Positions 35,001 to 45,019 of a stretch of 64,000 bases of DNA are shown piece by piece; the stretch's first letter is position 1, and each line of letters opens with the position of its first letter. The position numbers and the translations under genes are program-made. Under the pieces are notes generated by a model. It saw nothing but the letters and a program-made list of their open reading frames with translations, was not told the DNA's origin and did not search any database. The stretch comes from Didymella arachidicola (lineage: Eukaryota; Ascomycota; Dothideomycetes; Pleosporales; Didymellaceae). The stretch lies in contig CM049996.1 of the NCBI GenBank assembly GCA_016630955.3, forward strand, positions 930,001-994,000, written 5' to 3'.

Positions 35001-38000
35001 GGTCGTTCTGAAGGACGGTCAGCTTGTCCGCGAGCATGGTTCAGCTCTTGCAGAGTACTTGAAGAAAGATCAGGCCGAGTCTATGGATCTAGGAAAAGCT
35101 CTTTTCCGGTACGGTGTCGTATACCCCGAAGGCAGTGATAAAGCACACTTTATCATCACTATGCACCACGCGGTGTACGATGGGTGGTCCATGCCACTTG
35201 TGTTTGACCGCATAAATCGAGCATTCGTCGGTCTCGATACGTCACGACCGGTCACCTTCAAGAACTTCATCAAATATCTTACTAGCCAAGACCCATCGGT
35301 TTCCAAGGACTACTGGAAGGAACGTCTCAACGGCGCAAGCCCACACCAGTTCCCACCTCTCCCGGAGAAGGGCTACATCACACGTGCTGACTCTCTCCTC
35401 GAGCACTACGTCACCGTTCCGACAACTGCTCACAGCAAGCTCACTCTCGCAACGATTATTCGCGGTGCTTGGGCGTTGACCTCATCACTCTACATGGGTC
35501 ATACAGACATCATCTTTGGCGAGACGCTCACAGGCCGCTCTGCACCCGTCAGCGCCATCGAGGAGATCGAAGGCCCAATGATCACCACCATCCCAGTGCG
35601 CGTGCGCTTGAACCTTGACCAGCCCATCTCCGAGTTCCTGCAGCAAGTGCATGCGCAGACTGTGCAGCAGATCCCGCATGAGCACCTGGGTCTGCAGAAC
35701 ATCCGTCGGGTGAGCAAAGAAGCGCGTCACGCGTGCGAGCTGCGCACTGGTTTGGTTCTGCATCCGAAGGAGGACGAGAACCGGAACGAGGGACGGACTC
35801 TCGGGAATGCACCAGGCGATGCGTTCCTGCCTGCTGATGATGCGGAAGCAGCGCGTGAGGCGCTCAAATTCAATACCTATGCGCTCATGCTTGTGTGCAC
35901 ACTTGATGAGAATGGCTTCTTGATCATGGCTAGTTTCGATTCGAAGTGCATCGCTTCGCATGCCCTGGAGAGAGCCCTTGTTGTCCTCGACCGCATCGTC
36001 ACTGCGTTCCTGGGCAACCCTGAGAGCAAAATTGGTGATGTGGCGGTCCTAGATCCTGAGGAGTTGCAGGATGCGCTGAAGTTGAGGCCGAAGGACGTCA
36101 TGACTGACAGCGGTGTTGACATGCTGCCTGCCCAAACTGCGAACGGCGGCCAGGCTAAGGCACTGTCGCTCAACGAGGAGAAGCTTCGAGGATTACTGAG
36201 CCGTATCCTTGCTATGCCCGAGGCTGACATCAACCCCAGCGATAGCTTCTTCGAACTTGGCGGCGACTCTATTGGCGCCATGAGACTGGTATCTGAGGCC
36301 AGGCTGCAGGGCTTGAACATCTCGGTTGCGCAGATCTTCCAGAGCAAGTCACTGTCAGAACTTGCCTCGAGTGTTGGCAACGGGAAAGAAGATAAGCTAC
36401 TCGATGTGCTGGCTCGCATTCTGAGCATGTCAAAGAATGACATCAGCTCCAACGACAGTTTCTTTGAGCTTGGTGGAGACTCCATCGGCGCCATGCGTCT
36501 TGTGTCAGATGCACGAACTAAGGGGCTCAGTATCAGCGTGGCGCAAGTTTTCCAGAGCAAGTCATTGTCCGAACTGGCTTCTCTGGCGCAAGAGACCTCG
36601 TCACACGATTCTGAGGCAAATATTGACGCTCCGTTCGTTGCTCTGGGGAAGGAGGCAAGCATGTTTAGTGCTGACCGCATGGTATCCTACTTAGAGAACC
36701 TGGAATGGGATATCGTGGACGTCTACCCTACTCGACCACTGCAGCAACTTGCAGTTGAGGGTACCGTAGATTTGCCACGCTACTCTCTGCGTTACGAGCT
36801 GATCAAATTCGCTTCTGCTATCGACCAGAAGAGGCTTGAGCAGGCTTGTCAGGAGCTTGTCGTTCGGAATGAAGTCCTGCGCACTGTCTTCGTTGTTGAC
36901 GGCGGCAAGACGCTGGGTCTCGTGATCCGGGATCTGGAGGTGCCTTATAACGAGATTACTGTCCCTGAGGGCGAAGACATCCACACCTTCGCACACAGCT
37001 ATGTGCGTGAGGACATCCAAGCACCGAAGCCACATAGCTCATCCTTCGTCAGCTTTACGCTCTTTACCTCACACTCAACGGGCGCTTCTACCCTGGCACT
37101 CCGCATCTCGCACGCGCAGTACGACGAGATCTGTCTCCCTCTCCTCTTCGAACAGCTCTCTGCTCTCTACGCTGGCACCGAGGTCATCGAAACATTACCT
37201 TTCACAAAGCATGTGAACCACGTTGTCTTGAACAACATCCCCAAGAGCATCCCATATTGGCAATCCCTCCTCGCCGGCTCGCAAATGTCCATTCTCAAGC
37301 CCGACATCCCGCTGCAAGCCAAGAAGATGGCAGACATCTATCTCGAATTCGACATCTCGTCGCGCCCTAAGGGCATCACCATCGGCTCGCTGCCCACCGC
37401 TGCATGGTCTCTGGTCCTTGCCAACCGCCTCAGTAAGCGCGATGTCGTCTTCGGCGAAGTCGTCACAGGTCGCAACCTGGGTGCGCCTAGCGCAGACCGC
37501 ATCTTCGGGCCCACGTGGCAGTACATTCCCTTCCGCGTGCCCTTCAAGACGGGCTGGACGCATCTCGACCTGCTGCACTTCGTGCAGACGCAGCACATCG
37601 AGTCTGCTGCGTACGAAGGCATGGGCCTAGCTGAGATTGTCGAGAACTGCACAGACTGGGACAAGAATGAGGTAACATGGTTCGATACTGTGGTGCATCA
37701 GGCGCCCGCCTGGGTTGAGGAGTTGCCGTTTGGGGACGGTGTAGAGGCAAAGTTCGAGACGGTGTATCCGCATGCTGAGCCGCTGAGGGAGTGGAAATGT
37801 CAGGCTTTTGTCAAGGAAGGCGGCAAGAAGCTGGGTATCGAGATCGTCACGTTTGAGGAGTGGATTCCCGTTGCGAAGGACGTGTTGGAGGAGGTTGGGC
37901 AGGCATTGGAGAATCTACAGCAGAAGGCTAATGAGCCTATCTTTAAGGGCGCCGGTGAGACGAAGCAACAGTCTCTGCAAGATTTTGAGGGTGTAATGTG

Positions 38001-38001
38001 A
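32092..38001 (+). CDS. NPS6/SidD-type siderophore NRPS, A-T-C-T-T-C (two exons)
   Basis: Non-ribosomal peptide synthetase, 1953 residues, proposed to assemble acylated hydroxyornithine units into an extracellular siderophore. Exon 32092-32541 is joined to 32590-38001 by a 48-base GT-AG intron. After a 200-residue N-terminal region comes one adenylation domain, with FTSGSTGLPKG near 386, NAYGPSEC, YKTGDLCRYDPDG, VKLRGQRIELAEIE and a catalytic Lys in SCKTDRKRL. T1 has GGDSLRAM near 808, C1 has HHAVYDG near 1009, T2 GGDSIGAM near 1374, T3 GGDSIGAM near 1445, and the terminal C reads SHAQYDE near 1657. The second His and the Asp of that motif are kept; its Gly is Glu. No second A domain remains between C1 and T2. 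SidD and NPS6 have one working A domain and a degenerate second one. The start is the first in-frame ATG of the exon; an upstream exon cannot be excluded. Confidence 0.88.
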
Positions 38002-38110
38002 TCGCGGGTATTCTGAGAGGTTTGGCAGGCGTTCGCGGGTTCGGTGTTTGGTCTGGTTGCCCTTGCTTGTTGTAGCTAGATGTCTTATTGTAGGTATTCA
38101 ACTTATTATA
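38002..38110. other. NRPS 3' flank to transposon boundary
   Basis: Only about 109 bases, ending in the TA target dinucleotide, separate the NRPS stop from the first transposon end. The NRPS terminator must lie here or inside the element. Confidence 0.6.
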
Positions 38111-38126
38111 ACGTACCTCACGGGTA

Positions 38127-40226
38127 CCGAGTCCGTGCGCGTGACGCCCACCATCGCGTAACGCCCCGCTGAGATCCTATCGACTTGTTGAAAAATAAGG
38201 TTACTGAGCCACCAACAACAGCAAATATTGTATAATATTGTAGTAGAGTAGTAAATAGACCTATGTGAACTACTTGTGCTACTTGTATTTACTTGGAAGC
38301 CTAACGTTGCGTCCGCGGCGAGTAGTGACTGGTGGAGGAGCTGAGGGTGCCTCAGGGGCTTCTTTCGCACCACCAGCATCACCAGCTTGTTTCTGACGCT
38401 TATTGCTACCTGAGGTAGCTTTTAAGGCTTTACGCTTACCCTTTTGGGATAATTGGATAGCAGTAGTAGCTTGACGAGCGTCCCTTTGACGCTGCGCTTC
38501 AGCTGCCTTCTTAGCCTTCTCCTGCACCCTCACCTCCTTAGCTCTCTCACGCTCTGTACGCTTCTCCTGAGCCTCTCTTGCTCTCTGAAGCTTAATTGCT
38601 ACTTGCTCTTGCTTCTGACGTAGCTTTTGAAGATGCTGCTCCTCCTGTTCTTGCTCATTGATCTTCCGACGATAGTGTGCCTCTCTGACCTTCCGAGGAG
38701 ACCAAAATACAGGTTGACTTTGGTACTCCTTCCGCTGTTGGAGACTCAGGGGCTTACTCTTCTTATTGTGCTTCTTCCTGTGTGCAAGAGACTCCTGCAG
38801 GCCTTTGTTCTGCTCAGTAAGCAGCTCAACCTGGGCAGTAAGAGAGTGAATTGCCCCTGTCAGCTCCCGCACTGCCTCACTGTCAGGTTCCTTCACATGA
38901 TCCTTAAGTACCTGCCTTATACGCCTCCAGTCTGTTGGTCTAAGAGCTCCTGATTGTTCTTCTTTGTCTGTATAAGTGTTGTTGACTTGTTTGAGTACAG
39001 CAGAGGCGTCAGGGGGCCATATCCCTGTGGCTGCAAAGGAGTTGACGATTGTTGACTCCTGAAATGAGCTCTGCCACGCCGCCCAGAACAGGTGTAAGAA
39101 GTTTGATTTAGTGACTGGAGAGGTCCCCTGACTGCTTTGGAGGAACTGCGTAAGCTCATTTGAGTATGCTCGTGCCAGAGGTGAGAACAGGCAAACGTCC
39201 AGTGGCTGGAGCCTGTGTGTTGAGTGAGGGGGAAGGATCATCACGAGTATCTTGCGTTGGTTGGCGTACTCAATAAAGTCAGGGGTAACGTGGCTCCCGT
39301 GGCCGTCAAGTATCAAAAGACGATACTTTCTCCGTGCTGTGGCCTTAGTAGCGCGATCGAACACCTGTTCAAGCCAGGCAAGAGCTATCTCGTTGTTGCT
39401 CCAGCCTGTACTAGATGAGCTGACAAAGACTGAGTGTTCCCCTGGCTTGATATCCTCCACCCAGCCTGAGTATATAGCTTGATTGGCTGCTGGGTATATG
39501 AGGCTTGCTGGCAGGGCTTCCCCTGAGGCACTTATGCAAGCAATAAGCGTGATCCACTCCCGTGAGCCGTCTTGGAGAGTACCTCTGACTTGCTTGCTGT
39601 CCCACAGTGGCCGGGAGAACACTCGTTTTGCACGTTCAAGTACCCCGATCATGAAGCCCTTCTCATCCATATTGTACATGTGCTGAGGCTCAATGCTGTA
39701 CTCAGCTATCTTGCTGTGTAGAAGTGTGAAGTAGGCCTCAAAAGAAGCCCCTGAGTCAGCTTGGTGGCGATTGCGATCCTTCCCTGTTGCCCATTTGGTG
39801 ACCAGTTCAGCTGTGTGACGGTGGAGGAAGCGAGTAACCCAGCTATCAGAGACGCTGCTACCAGCTACTTTAGACGCGTAATTTCGGATTTGAAGCCTGT
39901 TAGGAGGGAATCCGTCCTCAGTAAGCTTATTAATAAGCTTAATAAGCTCTTGTTCTTCAGTGTTGTTGAGTTTCCGTTGGTTAACTGCTTTGACCTCCCT
40001 AGAAGTTGAAACCCCTTTGTGCCTCCGCGCTAACGTAGACCGATCAACTCCCTTTGCTTTAGCAAACTTTGTGTATGAAAGTTGTTCTTTATGATTGCGC
40101 AAATCGAATTCTGTAGCCGCTTCTTGAATTGAGTCCATATTGACTGAGCTATGGGGTGTTGAAGATGGGGTGCGATTTGCTTAGCGGGGCGTTACGCGAT
40201 GGTGGGCGTCACGCGCACGGACTCGG
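38127..40226 (-). mobile_element. Pogo-1: pogo-type DNA transposon nested in Pogo-2
   Basis: 2100-base element with perfect 44-base terminal inverted repeats (38127-38170 and 40183-40226) and flanking TA (38125-38126, 40227-40228). It interrupts the left inverted repeat of Pogo-2. The repeat contains CGCGTGACGCCC and CGCGTAACGCCC, 17 bases apart. It belongs to a different family from the others, since its terminus starts CCGAG rather than ACG. Confidence 0.93.
38279..40138 (-). CDS. Intact pogo-type DDE transposase (Pogo-1)
   Basis: 619-residue transposase of the Tc1/mariner superfamily, pogo branch. It should bind the inverted repeats, excise the element and integrate it at TA. The N-terminal 130 residues hold a psq-type and a CENP-B-type helix-turn-helix (LSYTKFAKAKGVDRSTLARRH, then the block ending SDSWVTRFLHRH). 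The DDE_1 catalytic core supplies Asp in YNMDEKGF, RLLILDGHGSH and LQPLDVCLFSPL. The C-terminus is a long basic coiled coil rich in Lys/Arg/Glu/Gln, without the zinc knuckle found in the other transposases here. No internal stop or frameshift is present, and the inverted repeats are perfect, so the element may be recent and competent. Confidence 0.92.
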   Translation of the reverse strand: MDSIQEAATEFDLRNHKEQLSYTKFAKAKGVDRSTLARRHKGVSTSREVKAVNQRKLNNTEEQELIKLINKLTEDGFPPNRLQIRNYASKVAGSSVSDSWVTRFLHRHTAELVTKWATGKDRNRHQADSGASFEAYFTLLHSKIAEYSIEPQHMYNMDEKGFMIGVLERAKRVFSRPLWDSKQVRGTLQDGSREWITLIACISASGEALPASLIYPAANQAIYSGWVEDIKPGEHSVFVSSSSTGWSNNEIALAWLEQVFDRATKATARRKYRLLILDGHGSHVTPDFIEYANQRKILVMILPPHSTHRLQPLDVCLFSPLARAYSNELTQFLQSSQGTSPVTKSNFLHLFWAAWQSSFQESTIVNSFAATGIWPPDASAVLKQVNNTYTDKEEQSGALRPTDWRRIRQVLKDHVKEPDSEAVRELTGAIHSLTAQVELLTEQNKGLQESLAHRKKHNKKSKPLSLQQRKEYQSQPVFWSPRKVREAHYRRKINEQEQEEQHLQKLRQKQEQVAIKLQRAREAQEKRTERERAKEVRVQEKAKKAAEAQRQRDARQATTAIQLSQKGKRKALKATSGSNKRQKQAGDAGGAKEAPEAPSAPPPVTTRRGRNVRLPSKYK

Positions 40227-40293
40227 TAAGTGGGCCACCCTGTCTAGTGGGCCACTTTTGCCAAGACCACACCAAAACTCTCTCCCTACACTA

Positions 40294-41925
40294 ATGCCTC
40301 AACAACAAGGTCAATCAGACGCGTTAAAAGAAGCTCGGATACAGCTTGCACTTCAAGCTATCAAACAGGATGCGAATCTCTCCCTGCGACGCGTTGCAGC
40401 TCTCTTCAACGTGCCCCGAACTACACTAGCCCAACGACGCGCTGGACAGCCCTCAAGAGTTGATTCTATGCCTAGCCGACGGTATCTGGATGAGCACGCA
40501 GAGGAGGCGATTGTTGATCACGTTCTTTACCTTATACAGCGAGGAGAACCCCCTCGCTTGTCAGATGTGGCTGATATGGCCAATTTGCTGCGACAAGAGC
40601 GTGGAATGGCCCCTGTTGGCCGAAATTGGCCCAGTACGTTTGTAAAGCGTCAACCAAGGCTAAAAGTAAAGTTTAGTCGCAAGTATGACTACAAGAGAGC
40701 CCTCTGCGAGGATCCTGAGATAATACAGGGCTGGTTCAGCCTAGTAGCTAATGTCAAAGCTAAGTACGGCATTGTGGACGAAGACACGTACAACTTTGAC
40801 GAGACTGGCTTTGCAATGGGTCAGATTACCCCTGGAGCAGTGGTTGCAGACGTAGAGAACCGAGGACGAGCAAAGCAGATACAGCCAGGCAATAAGGAGT
40901 GGGCTACGTTAATCTTAGGCGTAAATGCTGCAGGGTGGGCTATTCCACCCTTTATTATCCTTAAAGCCAAAACCCACACCACCAACTGGTCTAAGGACAA
41001 AGATCTGCCCCAGGACTGGGTAATTGGGGTCTCTGAGAACGGCTGGACCAACAACGAGCTTGGTCTTGACTGGTTGAAGCACTTTAACAGGCATACTAAG
41101 GAGCGTACCTATGGGACCCACCGTTTGCTACTTATAGACGGCCATGAGAGCCACCAGGCCGCAGCATTCACCCAATACTGCAAAGAGAACAAGATTGTAA
41201 CTCTTACAATGCCTGCGCACTCATCGCACCTCTTGCAGCTGCTTGATGTGGGTTGTTTTGCCCCTTTGAAGCGGGAGTACGGGCATCAGGTCAACAAGCT
41301 CTCGCGCAACCGGATCAACCACATAGACAAGCAGTCGTTCCTAGTATGCTTAAGAGCAGCATATAACGCGACTATCACCCCTAGCAACATCCAGGGAGGG
41401 TTCCGAGGCGCTGGATTGGTCCCCTTTGACCCAGAACGGGTCATATCAACCCTCAATGTGAGGCTGCGGACTCCATCACCCCAACTACCTACCAACAACG
41501 AGCCCTGGCAGTCCCAAACCCCCAAAAACCTGCTTGAATTTCAGTCGCAATCAACTCTAATTCGAGACAAGTATAAGAGGCAGCAGGGCAGCTCACCAAA
41601 TTCAGTGTATAGTGCGCTAGAGCACTATGCAAAGGGGGGAGCAAAGGTAGCGCACCAGCTTGCGTTGATGAGAAAGGAACGTGATGAGCTTCGAGAGGCT
41701 CTAGCAGCTGCAACAGAGCGCAAATCACATAAAAGGAAGCGAATTCAAACAGGAGGGAGCATAACAGTTGAAGAGGCACAGCGTTTAACTGCTCTAAAGG
41801 AGTTTGGCGTGCGTGGTGATGGTAAGAAGCCAAAGAAGAGGATGCGCGCTGAAGGAGGTGAACTATCCCAACGACGGTGTGGAACGTGCGGAGAGACAGG
41901 GCACAACGCGCGAACGTGTAAATAA
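40294..41925 (+). CDS. Intact Fot1-type DDE transposase (Pogo-2)
   Basis: 543-residue transposase. I start at 40294 because the upstream in-frame ATG at 40156 lies inside Pogo-1 DNA. The order is psq-like HTH (LSLRRVAALFNVPRTTLAQRR), a CENP-B-type HTH ending WPSTFVKRQP, then the DDE_1 core with Asp in YNFDETGF, LLLIDGHESH and LLQLLDVGCFAPL. A C-terminal CCHC knuckle (RCGTCGETGHNARTCK) follows a basic stretch. The body is uninterrupted, yet the element's left repeat is broken by Pogo-1. It may therefore be able to act in trans while its own element can no longer move normally. Confidence 0.9.
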   Translation: MPQQQGQSDALKEARIQLALQAIKQDANLSLRRVAALFNVPRTTLAQRRAGQPSRVDSMPSRRYLDEHAEEAIVDHVLYLIQRGEPPRLSDVADMANLLRQERGMAPVGRNWPSTFVKRQPRLKVKFSRKYDYKRALCEDPEIIQGWFSLVANVKAKYGIVDEDTYNFDETGFAMGQITPGAVVADVENRGRAKQIQPGNKEWATLILGVNAAGWAIPPFIILKAKTHTTNWSKDKDLPQDWVIGVSENGWTNNELGLDWLKHFNRHTKERTYGTHRLLLIDGHESHQAAAFTQYCKENKIVTLTMPAHSSHLLQLLDVGCFAPLKREYGHQVNKLSRNRINHIDKQSFLVCLRAAYNATITPSNIQGGFRGAGLVPFDPERVISTLNVRLRTPSPQLPTNNEPWQSQTPKNLLEFQSQSTLIRDKYKRQQGSSPNSVYSALEHYAKGGAKVAHQLALMRKERDELREALAAATERKSHKRKRIQTGGSITVEEAQRLTALKEFGVRGDGKKPKKRMRAEGGELSQRRCGTCGETGHNARTCK

Positions 41926-42209
41926 CACTTATCTACCATGGACCTTGCCAGGACGTCTTCCTCAGAACCCCCATACGCGAGGTGCTGTTACTATACTACA
42001 ATTTAATGTGAAGTTTGGTGTGGTCTTGGCAAAAGTGGCCCACTAGACAGGGTGGCCCACTTACCCGTGAGGTACGTTAATACTTTATTTATTTATTTGT
42101 TTTTTTTAAAGCTAATTAAGCCCTACATAACGTACCTCACGGGCGAAGGAATCACCGGGCGAGAGAATCACTTTTGCCAAGACCCTACAAAAACACTAAC
42201 CCTACACCA

Positions 42210-42496
42210 ATGCCTCTACAACAACCACAGTTTAACGCGTTAAAAGAGCGTCAGATTCAGCTTGCGCTTCAAGCTCTAAAACAAGACGCAAAACTCTCAC
42301 AGCGACGCGCTGCAGCTATCTACGGAGTCTCTCAAAGTACTATAAGCAAACGACGCGCTGGACAGCCTTCACGCGTTGATACTATGGCCAACTCACGGAA
42401 TCTAACCAATACTGAGGAGCAGGTGATTGTTACGCACATACTTGACCTAGTTGAGCGAGGATTTCCCCCTCGGCTGCAAGATGTAGCTGATATGGC
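42210..42496 (+). pseudogene. Transposase N-terminal fragment, left half of Pogo-3
   Basis: About 95 codons of a Fot1-type transposase from its ATG through the psq-like HTH (LSQRRAAAIYGVSQSTISKRR) and into the second HTH (LQDVADMA). There it runs into inverted sequence of another element; the frame continues into antisense codons until 42659. Non-functional. Confidence 0.8.
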
Positions 42497-43054
42497 ATCT
42501 GTAACAACGACTCCAGTGGATATCTGGCCCATCATGAAGCCTGTCTCGTCGAAGTTGTACGTGTCGTTGTCCTGGATGCCATACTTGGCTTTGGTATTGG
42601 CTACAAGGTCAAACCAGCCCTGTATAACCTCAGGATCCTCACAGAGGGCTCGCTTGTAGTCGTACTTGCGATTAAAGACTGTTTTGAGCTCCTCCTGACG
42701 CGAAACAAACCTGCTGGCCCACCTTGGGCCAACAGGGGCCAAACCGCGCTCTTTTCGCAGAGAATTGGCCATATCAGCTACAACTGTAAGCCGAGGGGAC
42801 TCTCCTCGCGTGACCAGCTCAAGTATGCGCATAACAATCACCTGCTCCTCAGCGCTGGTTAAATTCTGTAAGTTAGCCATAGTATCAACGCGTGAAGGTC
42901 GTCCAGCGCGTCGTTGGTGCAGTGTGCTTTTAGGCACGTTGTAGATAGCTGCAGCGCGTCGTACTAAGAGGTTCGCGTCTTGTTTAAGAGCTTAAAGCGC
43001 AAGCTGGATCTGACGCTCTTTTGACGCGTTAAACTGTGGTTGTTGGGGAGGCAT
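42497..43054 (-). pseudogene. Transposase N-terminal fragment, right half of Pogo-3
   Basis: Minus-strand start at 43054. There is a stop after the first 20 codons or so, then an open stretch from the HTH (STLHQRRAGRPSRVD) through YNFDETGFMMGQ, where it meets the chimeric junction. The catalytic core beyond the first Asp is missing. Confidence 0.8.
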
Positions 43055-43333
43055 TAGTGTAGGAAAGGAGTTTTGGTGTGGTCTTGGCAAAAGTGGCCCG
43101 CTCGCTGTGCTGGCCCGCTCGCTGTACATCTACGTTATCTAATATTTTAGTATTATAAGTGCGTACGTTGTAGCTAGTCTTACTATAACGCCTATAGTGC
43201 CTTTCAAAAACACCACACATAGCGAGAACTCGATTCTTGGAATTCAATCGTATTTTCGTGCTCAAACGGTCGCTCTTGACGCCAATTGACTAGCCAGCAC
43301 CCAGCCGCAGCAGCCCACTGCGTCTGACGTGCC

Positions 43334-45019
43334 ATGGCGACACCGTGGCCTCAGCAGCCCGCATGGCCCACCCCATTCCGCGAGCACGCTACACGCCTCA
43401 GCACCTACCTTCAGGACGCGCTGGCTTGTATTGATCGCACGCAAAGCCAGCCAGTGCCGGCAGACCTCGTCAAGGTCATCATACACGGCACGCTGACGTT
43501 TATACTGAAAGTACAACACGCGACTAACCTTAGCACGGTGTGCGACGCGCTTAGCATCCTGCAAACGGAGGCCAAATCGTCCACAGAAAACGCCGTGCGA
43601 ATGCTTAATGCTGTCAAACACGAGCTCAAGACTGACATTAAGAACACCGCCGATACCGTCCAAGCAATCGCCACAAACGTACAACAGAACATAAGGAACG
43701 GAGAGGAAGCAAGGACTGCAGCCAAGGAGGCGGTAGAGGTGGGTAAAGCCAATCTACAGATAGCAAGACAGATCAAAAACGCAGGACCACAGACAGGCGG
43801 CGCGCTCAGCTACGCTGCTATGGCAGCGAGGGGCGTACCGCTAGCAGGTACAGCGAATACACAAGTTCCCAGAATGGCTCTCATGCAGACGCAGCGTGAA
43901 GTCGTCGTGACTATTAGAGACCCTAGCACAGTGCTCAGCCTGCGGGCGATGAACCTGCGTAACCTTAATGCGCATGTAGAGCGCGCCATCGCGCAAAGCG
44001 GAAACGAAAATATTAACAGCATTAAGGTGCTCTCTTCGAACCAGCTAAGAAGCGGCGACCTTAGCATTAGAACGGCGACCAGCAAGGAAGTAGAAGCACT
44101 AAAGCAGTTCGCTGACGACTAGGTCCACCGCATCGGCAACAGGGCCACCTTGCGGATCACAACCTACGGCATCATCGCCCACGGCATGCGCACCAGCACC
44201 ATTGACATGGACAGGTTCGAGGAGACGAGGGAACAGCTACTGCTGGACAACAAGCCGTTCATTCCGCAGGCAGAGATCAGGTACGTTGGGTGGCTAACAC
44301 GCAACGCACCCACGAAAGCCGCCTCCAGCATTATTATAGAGTTTAGCAAGGCAGAGGACGCCAACAAGATCATTGACGAGGGCCTGATCTGGCAGGGCGA
44401 GGTCCTCCAGTGCGAACGATACGAGCGACAGTGCCGAGTGAAGCAGTGCTTCAAGTGCCAACACTACGGCCACATAGGAACCTAGTGCAAGGCAACAATC
44501 GCATGTGGCTACTGCGCGCAACAACACGAGAGCAGGGACTGTCCGACCAAGCTCGACCGGAACGTACCCAGGAAGTGTGCCGTCTGCCGAGGCGAGCACG
44601 AAGCGTGGAGCTACCAGTGCCCTACCAGGAGGGAAGAGAGGGCGAAAGCAAGGGCTGCATACGATGTACGCCCATACTACCACCCAGTCGCGGAGACACC
44701 AAGGAACAACATCCCACTGGAGACACCAGCGGCTACTGTCCGACGCAGCAGACTCGCGCAAGCCCCGGCATCGACGCAGCCGGCGCCAACCACCAGGAAC
44801 CGATCGCAGACTGGACGAGGACAGAAGAGGACCAACGTGGGAACCACCGTTGACTCAGCGGAGCAGCACAACCCGTTGACTCACACGAACGGCAGCCGAA
44901 GGCCGCAGAGGCACATCATACCTACCCGGAGGGCCATGGAAGCAACTGGGAGCAGCACGCAGCAGACACAGAGCGGCACCAGCCAGCACATGGAGATCGA
45001 CTCTAACAACGAAGCATGA
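43334..45019 (+). pseudogene. LINE ORF1 (gag-like, CCHC) with two nonsense codons
   Basis: 562-codon frame encoding the RNA-binding Gag-like protein of a Tad1-type LINE. An N-terminal coiled region is followed by an RRM-like stretch, then CCHC knuckles beginning CFKCQHYGHIGT and continuing CGYCAQQHESRDC and CAVCRGEHEAWSYQC. In-frame TAGs at 44120-44122 and 44483-44485 interrupt it; both are explained by TGG-to-TAG or CAG-to-TAG. There is no frameshift. Its stop overlaps the ORF2 start as ATGA at 45016-45019. Confidence 0.85.

Larger units (their letters stand above)
38111..42077 (+). mobile_element. Pogo-2: Fot1/pogo-type DNA transposon, split by Pogo-1
   Basis: Terminal inverted repeats of about 60 bases match at both ends: 38111-38126 plus 40229-40273 on the left, and the complement ending at 42077 on the right. 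TA is duplicated outside (38109-38110, 42078-42079). Removing the nested Pogo-1 and its extra TA leaves about 1.87 kb, a usual Fot1-type length. The termini carry the direct repeat AGTGGGCCAC twice with a 17-base period. Confidence 0.9.
42130..43135. mobile_element. Pogo-3: head-to-head chimera of two Fot1-type elements
   Basis: About 1 kb flanked by TA at both ends, with ACGT at both termini. The left half (to about 42496) is the 5' part of one family read on the plus strand. The right half is the 5' part of a second family read on the minus strand, closest to relic A. The outer 40 bases of the two ends differ and each carries its own pair of direct repeats, while the inner TTTTGCCAAGACC is shared. 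Both halves stop inside the transposase, so the element has two 5' ends and no 3' half. Confidence 0.8.

Noticed and set aside
35877..36680. 267-codon minus-strand frame under the NRPS
   Set aside because: Antisense to the duplicated carrier domains; its internal repetition (SPPSSKKLSLELMS-type blocks) is only the mirror of the T-T duplication.
42174..42659. 161-codon frame as a real protein
   Set aside because: It crosses the junction of two inverted transposon halves; the second part is antisense transposase sequence.
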